A stretch of 64,000 nucleotides of DNA, from positions 62,001-126,000 of the forward strand of contig JAWRVZ010000562.1 in NCBI GenBank assembly GCA_037043235.1. The letters are read 5' to 3'. The position numbers and the translations under genes were made by a program. Source of the stretch: Rhodeus uyekii (taxonomy: Eukaryota > Chordata > Actinopteri > Cypriniformes > Acheilognathidae). Positions 47,601 to 56,600 of the stretch are shown piece after piece. A model generated the notes under the pieces. That model was not told the origin of the DNA and searched no databases. It was given only the letters and a program-made list of their open reading frames with translations. The stretch's first letter is position 1; each line of letters opens with the position of its first letter.

Positions 47601-50600
47601 GGTTCTATTGACTCATGCTAGCAAACAGGACTTTCAACATGCTACACATGCTAGCAGTGAATAGCTACTTGCTAATAGTGAATAGTGTTAAATTATGCTA
47701 AGAATGCCATAGAAATGCCCCAGGACACCTAGTAACCACCCAGAACACCCTAGCAACTGCTTAGCAACCACCCTGGATACCCTATCAACTGCTAATTATT
47801 GCTAAATCATGCTGCCAACATGTCAGCTAATTTTAAATCATGCTACCAACATGCTAATTTCTCCGTTTCTGGTCCAACTTTCTCAAACCAACTTATAAAG
47901 TTTGTCTTGACAAACTTTATCCTCTAGTTTTAATATACAATACCTTAATGCTCAGTTTCATAGACAAGACTTAAGCCTCCCAGACCAAAATGCTTGTTTG
48001 AGCCGTCTTAACTGAAAGCAACTTACATACATCTTTACATTTACAAAGCGACTTGCATTGCATTCAAGGTACACATTAACCCCCCCCCCCCCCCCATGCA
48101 CATTTATAAAAGTGTCTAAACCGCATAATCAAAACTGTCTGTGAAACCTATGTGTGTGGGATTTAAAAAATAATAAAAAATAATACTCACTAGGAGCTGA
48201 CTGTTTATTCTTGTTGCTAAGTGTTTTCAGATATAATTACATATTTGGATATAAATTTACACATGTACTTACAGTTTAGATTTTTTTTTCTTTTTCAAAT
48301 GTTGAATATTCTGCCTCTCTCTCTTCATTTGTAGCGCACTGACAGCATAATTTTATATAATTTAATACTTGGGTTAATACAAATATAAAAAGACCTATTT
48401 AAACCTAGATAAATACTACAAATTACTTACAAATTTTGCACTCCCAAAGATAACTTTTCACTCATTTCAAAGTGACCAATGACATGAAATTCATCTCAAT
48501 TTAAATGGTCTCGTGGATGTGGCAGATAAGGTAAAATTAGTTTTAAGAAGTATATTTATTGAACTTCCTAAAATTATTTGCCACAACTTTTTTACTTTTT
48601 TTTTTACTGTGTGTATGTGAACGTTACTATTGCATCGGATGTAATATTGAAATATGATCATCTTGATGTTGCTGTAAATGGAATTTACTGTGCTGTTGAT
48701 TTGACTAGATTTTTTAATTGTAAATAAACATATTTTCCTCTTTGCAGCGATGCTGGTTGGCTTTGCTCTTACTATGGCCAACATGAGCTTTTTTGCTGCT
48801 TTGCTCACCTTTTTCGTCACATCCAGCAAACTAACCAAATGGAAGGGGGACATCAAAAAACAGATCGACTTAGATTATAAAGAAGGTAAGTGGCTACCTG
48901 ACAGTTGGTTATTAGTTCTCTCTACAAGCTTAAAGACATTATAAACTAACTGTACAATTCACAATATTTTTAACATAAGTAAAATTTAAGAATTTAAGTT
49001 CTTCTGTATTTACAGACCTGGGGGACAAAGTCACCACTTTACATCAGTTATCTCGATCCCCGTGACTAACGATAGTACCGAGTTCAAATGGTTTTTGCAA
49101 TGTTGGAGAATATAATTAAGTTGGCTTGAGAAAGCCAACTTAGTGATATTGTATCTAAACTTATTATTATTTTTCTTCTTACCTAAAATTCTCAAAGAAT
49201 CTCCTCTTAGAGCTTTAAAGCTACAACCACAAAACTCTGCTTAGACTTCAGACCTGTTCTGACTTGAGTTGCTATTCCTTTTCAGACTGATCAGACTTAT
49301 GATTTTTGATAAAATTGAAGATTAAAATCATAAAAAGTTCCATAGACTTTACATTGAACTAAAATTCACCAATCAAAGGGATTAGATTACTGAGCCCTTC
49401 TTAAGGCTACAATCTAATCAGAGCGCTAAACCCAACGTCATCAATGAAAATTGAACGAATCAGAGCACTGCATTCAAAGCCTCAGAGACTGGCAGAGCGG
49501 CCATTACTGCTGGAGAGAGAGATCATAATCTCCTAAAATAGATTTATGTGAGAGAGTTTGTGATCAAACGTAAATTGTTTCCGATTGTCAGGTAACCGCT
49601 GCAGTGTGTTTGCTTGAAGATTTATGTACTTTATTGCCGAATTCTGACTCTTAGTCGTGTTTACTCGGTGAAGGCTTTTCCCTGTTGAGCAGATTACTAT
49701 GGCGAAGGTAACTGTGACTCTCTACAGCAGTGGTCCCCAACCCCTGGTCCGCGGCCTGGTACCGGTCCGCGGACGAAGTGGCACCGGGCCGCGGAGCGCA
49801 TTCGCGGACCGGTCCGTGAGCTGCTGCAAGCGGCTGTGGCGCTGTGACTATGGAGGCGAAATAGAAATAGATTTATGTGAGCGAGTTTATGATCAAACGA
49901 AAATTGTTTCCGATTATCAAGTAACCCCTGCAGCGTGTTTGCTGGAAGATTTATGTACTTATATTGCCGAATTCTGACTCTCATTCGTCTTTACGCGTTG
50001 AAGGCGTTTCACTGCTGACCAGATACTATGGCGACTCCGACTGACGTTTACGCGCTGAATGAAGTTTAAACGCGCGTCCTCTTGCATTCGCGCAGCAACG
50101 TCTAAGCGCCTAAGTTTATTTATAGCGCCTAAGTTTATTTATAACTATATATTAACTAAATAACTAAACAATGTAATAACTAAATATTACATTGCCTTGA
50201 TTCCTTTATCTGCTATTGTTGAACTGAAGTCTGACATGGCAGATCGATTCAAACTGAATCCCCAAAGTGATTTGAAAAAAATGCATTACTCTCCCCACTA
50301 TAATTGTGCAGGAATGATTTAAAAAATACTAATATTTACGTTATTTTATTTCACAGGAAGAAAGGCTTTATACACACACACATATATATATATATACATA
50401 TCCATCTACACACACCTCTATATTGTAAATATAAAGGGCTCCATATGCATGCAGTGTAACTGCTTTCTGTTTTGAAAGTGGTAAAACTATATAAATAATG
50501 CTTAATTACATTTTTAAAATAGATATAAAACAAAGTATTATTCACATTAGTGAAAACTGACTGTTAAAAGCCAAGGATGTAATTAAACCATAGACATTTT

Positions 50601-53600
50601 TATAAACTAATTTTCCAACACTTTGGGGATCAAAAAGCATTGTTTTTTATTTTTTGGTATTTTGTTTATGATAAAGTTCACCGATGATAAAGTTCCTCAT
50701 GATGAATAACTCCATGCGTGTACCCTAGATGCCATCTTGCAGACTAACCGAGTATTTTAAGAGTTCTGTAATCACTTAATAATTTAATCATGTTTATTAC
50801 CAATGTAAATGTTGTTGATTTTAGATTTATATTTAATATTCAGTGTTATTCTTTGATATTTCAGACCACTCACTGTTCAACTGAATCATCAGTAATCTCC
50901 AAATAAATCTTGTTAGCGACATGTTTTAAAGTTTAAACTCTCAAAACATTTCGAGCTTGAAGCTTTTACAACTAATTTAAACTTTCAGGCTAGGCTTTCT
51001 CAAGCCAACTGAAGTTTATAAAATAAACTTCCTCTATCTAGTTAAAGGTTTGTATCGAGAATCGAAGGTGGTTTTTATCGTATACTGGTAAATCTTGCAC
51101 CAGCTGTCAGAGTGGTTGACAACTGCCCAGAAGATGAGCTTTATCTTTATAGATGGGTTTGTACCAGCACACTCTTTTCAAACATGTAAAGAGTGTAAAT
51201 ACAAACCAGGAAAAAGAAAACACTCTGACAAACATCACAAATAAAAGAATAAAAATAGAAACAATAGATTATGCTATATAACAGTCAGCGGTAGAGTGGC
51301 CATCTCTGTACTCACTCAAAAACACTCACACCAGAACAGCGGGCACACAACAGCATACGCCGTCTTAAAAGTATATTCCCAACATAAACAGAGTAGCCAT
51401 TACAATCTCTGCTATTAGTTGGTGCACATATGCCTTTTATTGTTAGCAAACATATACAGTGCATGTACTTTTTTTTTTATAGCATGTTGATCGCTTCATC
51501 AAACAAATCGCCATATTGGCTTTTGGTTTTCTCGATCCTCGGTTATCTCGACGCTTTTTTGCAACCCCTGAGGCCGTCGACATAACTGGGTTCTACTGTA
51601 TTTGAATTTCTGTATTTTCCGCCCTGAAAGTAATGGGAGGTGCTGGTTTCTCTATGATGACTGAAATTGTGAAATGGCTTTAAAAGATTGCTTAAACTTC
51701 AAAATGTTTTTTTTGTTGTTTTTTTACTTGAATTTTATACAGTAATACCTTGAGATACGAGCATAATTCGTTCCAGGAACGAGCTCATATCTCGAGTTAC
51801 TTGTATCAAATTATTTTTTCCCATAAGAAATAACAGAAAAAAAATTTAGCCGTTATGGCCCTCTAAAAAACTCAGTTATTTGTGATAATGGAAAAAACAT
51901 GTTTTTAATTGCTATAGAGACACACACACACAGAAAATTATAGTACAGTGGTACCTCGAGATACGAAATTAATCTGTTCCGAGGCGGCCTTCGTATAATG
52001 AGTTTTTCGTATCTTGGAACACATTTTACATGTAAAATGGCTAATCCGTTCTAGCCCTAACCCTCTAGTGGAGATCATATGCAACTACCCCATAAATGTA
52101 TATAACATACACCACAGGAAGACTCGCAGGAGATGTGTACGGCAGTAAAAGAACACGTGAAGTGAATGAGTGAGGCACATGGGCTGCTCCAAGTGCTCGA
52201 CCACCTAGTGCAGGGGTCGGCAACCTTAAATGTTGAAAGAGCCATATTTAAAAAATAAAAATCAAATATGTCCGGAGCAGCTCTAGATTGACAATCACAG
52301 GCGTCCAATCACAACTGACATCTGGAAAAAAAAGGGAACTAACCAATGACATTTGATGTTACTATTACAAGAGCAAGCCCCGCCCCACGACTGACAAAAA
52401 TATAAATGCTCACGCGAGCAAAAACAGCAGTCGAGAGCGGGTGAATGTTTGCGCGCGCGCAGATTAGATGTCACGCGCGTGCGAGTGATTAAAATGAGCT
52501 TGCGGGTACCCGTATTTACGCGTGTAGCTCTGTTTTGCGCTCGCGGATGTAATTTACGTGCGTAAACATCAGTTTTGCGCTCGTATATTAAAGGCACGGA
52601 TTTACCGCCATATGGGCGGAGCGACAGCGGACCGAGTGCGAATAGCGGGACCGATGCTACAAGTTACGTGCTGGGGATGAAAGAGCCGCAACACAGGGGT
52701 GAAAGAGCCGCATGCGGCTCCGGAGCCCCGGGTTGCCGACCCCTGACCTAGTGTCTGTAAGCGTGCTCGTATCTCAAATCTTTACTCGAACATCATCAGA
52801 GCAAAAATTAGCTCGAAGGCTTGCTCGTATCTCGGAATTCTCATAATGTCGGGATGCTCATATCTCAGGGTATTGCTGTACAGTGTTGTATTTTGCATTA
52901 ATGACAGTACACAAATTGCTTCTGACAGAGTTGCAAGAGTTTGCTGCGCCATCTGCAAGGCCACTATCGACCCTTTTCACAGACTGTTATGATGTGTTTT
53001 AACGATCATCAGCATCAGTTGTTTTTACAAGTTTTTTTATATTTCCATGTATAAATGTTTTACAGCCATGGCCAAATGTTTTGAGTGACACATTAATTTT
53101 CTCAGTCTGCTGCTTCAGTTTGTTTAGATCCTTTATGTGAGCTGTGACTAATTACAAGCACATCAGAAAAGACTTTTATTAACAATTACGTTGTTGTTAC
53201 AATGACAAGTTTATGCAAAGAGTCAATATTTGCAGTATTCGTCAATCAACTTCTGTGCCACATCCTGACTGATCTTGCACTATTATTGCTTGGAGTTTTC
53301 AGAATTTGTGGGGTTTTGTTTGTCCATCTGCCTCTTGAGGATTGAATTCTCAATAGGATTAAGGTCTGGGGAGTTTCCTGGCCATGAACCTAAAATTCAT
53401 CAGAGAAAATGACTTTACCTCAGTCCTCAGCAGTATTTTTTGCAGAATATCAGTCTGTCCCTGATGTTTTTCCTGGATAGAAGTGGCTTCTTTGGATGCA
53501 GACTTTGTGAAAATTAATATGTGTGTCTTCTCAAAACTTACGGCCCTTGGCTATACATTTATAACACTATATTTTGTATTACAGGGAGTGCAGAATTATT

Positions 53601-56600
53601 AGGCAAATGAGTATTTTGACCACATCATCCTCGTTATGCATGTTGTCTTACTCCAAGCTGTATAGGCTGGAAAGCCTACTACCAATTAAGCATATTAGGT
53701 GATGTGCATCTCTGTAATGAGAAGGGGTGTGGTCTAATGACATCAACACCCTATATCAGGTGTGCATAAATATTAGGCAACTTCCTTTCCTTTGGCAAAA
53801 TGGGTCAAAAGAAGGACTTGACAGGCTCAGAAAAGTCAAAAATAGTGAGATATATTGCAGAGGGATGCAGCAGTCTTAAAATAGCCAAGCTTCTGAAGCG
53901 TGATCATCGAACAATCAAGCGTTTCATTCAAAATAGTCAACAGGGTCGCAAGAAGCGTGCGGAAAAACCAAGGCGCAAAATAACTGCCCGTGAACTGATA
54001 AAAGTCAAGCGTGCAGCTGCCAAGATGCCACTTGCCACCAGTTTGGCCATATTTCAGAGCTGCAACATCACTGGAGTGCCCAAAAGCACAAGGTGTGCAA
54101 TACTCAGAGACATGGCCAAGGTAAGAAAGGCAGAAAGTCGACCACCACTGAACAAGACACACAAGCTGAAACGTCAAGACTGGGCCAAGAAATATCTCAA
54201 GACTGATTTTTCTAAGGTTTTATGGACTGATGAAATGAGAGTGAGTCTTGATGGGCCAGATGGATGGGCCTGTGGCTGGATTGGTAAAGGGCAGAGAGCT
54301 CCAGTCCGACTCAGACGCCAGCAAGGTGGAGGTGGAGTACTGGTTTGGGCTGGTATCATCAAAGATGAGCTTGTGGGGCCTTTTCGGGTTGAGGATGGAG
54401 TCAAGCTCAACTCCCAGTCCTACTGCCAGTTTCTGGAAGACACCTTCTTCAAGCAGTGGTACAGGAAGAAGTCTGCATCCTTCAAGAAAAACATGATTTT
54501 CATGCAGGACAATGCTCCATCACACGCGTCCAAGTACTCCACAGCGTGGCTGGCAAGAAAGGGTATAAAAGAAGAAAATCTAATGATATGGCCTCCTTGT
54601 TCACCTGATCTGAACCCCATTGAGAACCTGTGGTCCATCATCAAATGTGCGATTTACAAGGAGGGAAAACAGTAAACCTCTCTGAAAAGTGTCTGGGAGG
54701 CTGTGGTTGCTGCTGCACGCAATGTTGATGGTGAACAGATCAAAACACTTGACAGAGTCCATGGATGGCAGGCTTTTGAGTGTCCTTGCAAAGAAAGGTG
54801 GCTATATTGGTCACTGATTTGTTTTTGTTTGGTTTTTGAATGTCAGAAATGTATATTTGTGAATGTTGAGATGTTATATTGGTTTCACTGGTAAAAATAA
54901 ATAATTGAAATGGGTATAAATTTGTTTTTTGTTAAGTTGCCTAATAATTATGCACAGTAATAGTCACCTGCACACACAGATATCCCCCTAAAATAGCTAA
55001 AACTAAAAACTACTTAAAATATTGATACAAAAATATTCAGCTTTGATATTGAGTTTTTTTGTGTTCAGTGAGAACATGGTTGTTGTTCAATAATAAAATT
55101 AATCCTCAAAAATACAACTTGCCTAATAATTCTGCACTCCCTGTATATTACCTTTGCATTAAATTGGTGATCCATGATATGATGACTTCTGCTTCTGAGA
55201 AAATGTGAAAAGAGTCAGTTAGCATGTTGACCAGAGTTCAAACTCACAAATAATTTTTTTTATATTTTAAGTTTTGCTGCACGGTGGTGAGCAGGTACAC
55301 ATTTTGGGGGGCAAGGGGCTCAAGTGGGGGAGGGGGGCACTTCTGATAGTAGTTTATTAAAAACATTTTTTAAACGAAACATTAAATATCAACATTACTC
55401 TGACTTCCTTACCAACTTAAACTTTCAACTTAAGTCTTCTTTAGTATTCACTAGGTTCATCAACAGGTAACCTTGAAGGAAACTGAAATAATACGCATTT
55501 CTAGTTTTAAGTACATATTTAGAAGAAATTATGGCACGGAGGAGGAGGACATACTGTAGTTTCACTAATAATTTTTTGATTTTGCACAAAACCTGTTGCT
55601 CAAACAGCAGAGCATGGCGCTTGCAACACCAAAGGTCATGGTTCGATTCCCAAGGAAAGCAAGAACCGGTTAGAATGTTACCTTGAATGCAATGCAATAG
55701 CTTTGTATAAAAGCGTCTGCCAAATGCATAAATGTAAATAAATTATTTTATTTCTTTTCGTGTTACTGGAATACATTAAGCTACAAAATGCCCTGTCATA
55801 TGCATGCAAAAATAATTGAATTAGTATGAAAATTTCTTTCAATATTTTGATTGTGATGAAATTATTAGACACAAATTAGTGTAAAATAGACACACACAGG
55901 CGTGAGGAGTGGACACACACAGGAGTGAGATTAAAAATCAGTTGTAAACTGTCCTTAAAGCCGTATTTAACATTTTAAACAAAAAATAAAATCTAAATTG
56001 TAACAAAGTTGTTTATTGTCTAAATGTATATCCAAATGCTGTACCTGATATAAGAATATTAAGACATTGACGATATTAAACTGTGAACAGATACTGGACA
56101 TCTCAAGTGGTGTTGCCATTGTGAGGGTTTGCATGCATTACAAGAAAATAAATATCTCTTTTTCTTTTTCTCTTTTTGAATGACAAAATAATGGCAAATG
56201 TACCAGTTTATTAGAGTGCACCTAAAACATAGATTTATATAATTAGGTTAATAAAAATATAGCAAATAATCAAAGATAAATACTGCTCAACTTACTAAAT
56301 GTATGTCAGAGAGAACCTGTCTGTTTTACTCTCCTGTTGGTTTAAAGTTTAACCCATTGACCTGTCTGCAGTTGCCTTCATCTCAGGATACAAAATCAGG
56401 AAATGTATTTAATCAAACACAAGGCCTTTTTTATATCAATTTGAATAACAATAAAAGCATATAGTCAGTTAATTTAAAGTGTTCTGTCTGTATAGTTTTA
56501 TATAATTATTTTTTAGGAAAATAAAAATGTAAAATGACGTTACATTTTTGAGATGCAAATGATAAATATACAAGCACTTGAAAGTGACCTATGACAAAAT

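Larger units (their letters stand above)
49022..51598 (+). mobile_element. element D copy split by a Helitron-like insertion
   Basis: The left part 49022-49119 and right part 51042-51598 are collinear with 42345-43054. It ends GACATAACTGGGTTCTACTG followed by TA. The 5' end is truncated. Confidence 0.8.
51740..52878 (+). mobile_element. mariner-type element E with two nested insertions
   Basis: Ends CAGTAATACCTTGAGATACG and CATATCTCAGGGTATTGCTG, flanked by TA (51738-51739, 52879-52880). Contains the left end of element B (51946 to about 52067) and a complete hAT element (52211-52745). Confidence 0.85.

Noticed and set aside
49116..51045. Firm piggyBac call from the TTAA at both junctions
   Set aside because: The ends do not resemble piggyBac termini, and a related end at 47927 is flanked by TTTT. 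The TTAA match may come from the T/T target context.
53060..53520. Another Tc1-like transposase piece upstream of the DD37E element
   Set aside because: A few stretches read like the end region of an older Tc1-type element, but no frame or terminus could be defined.
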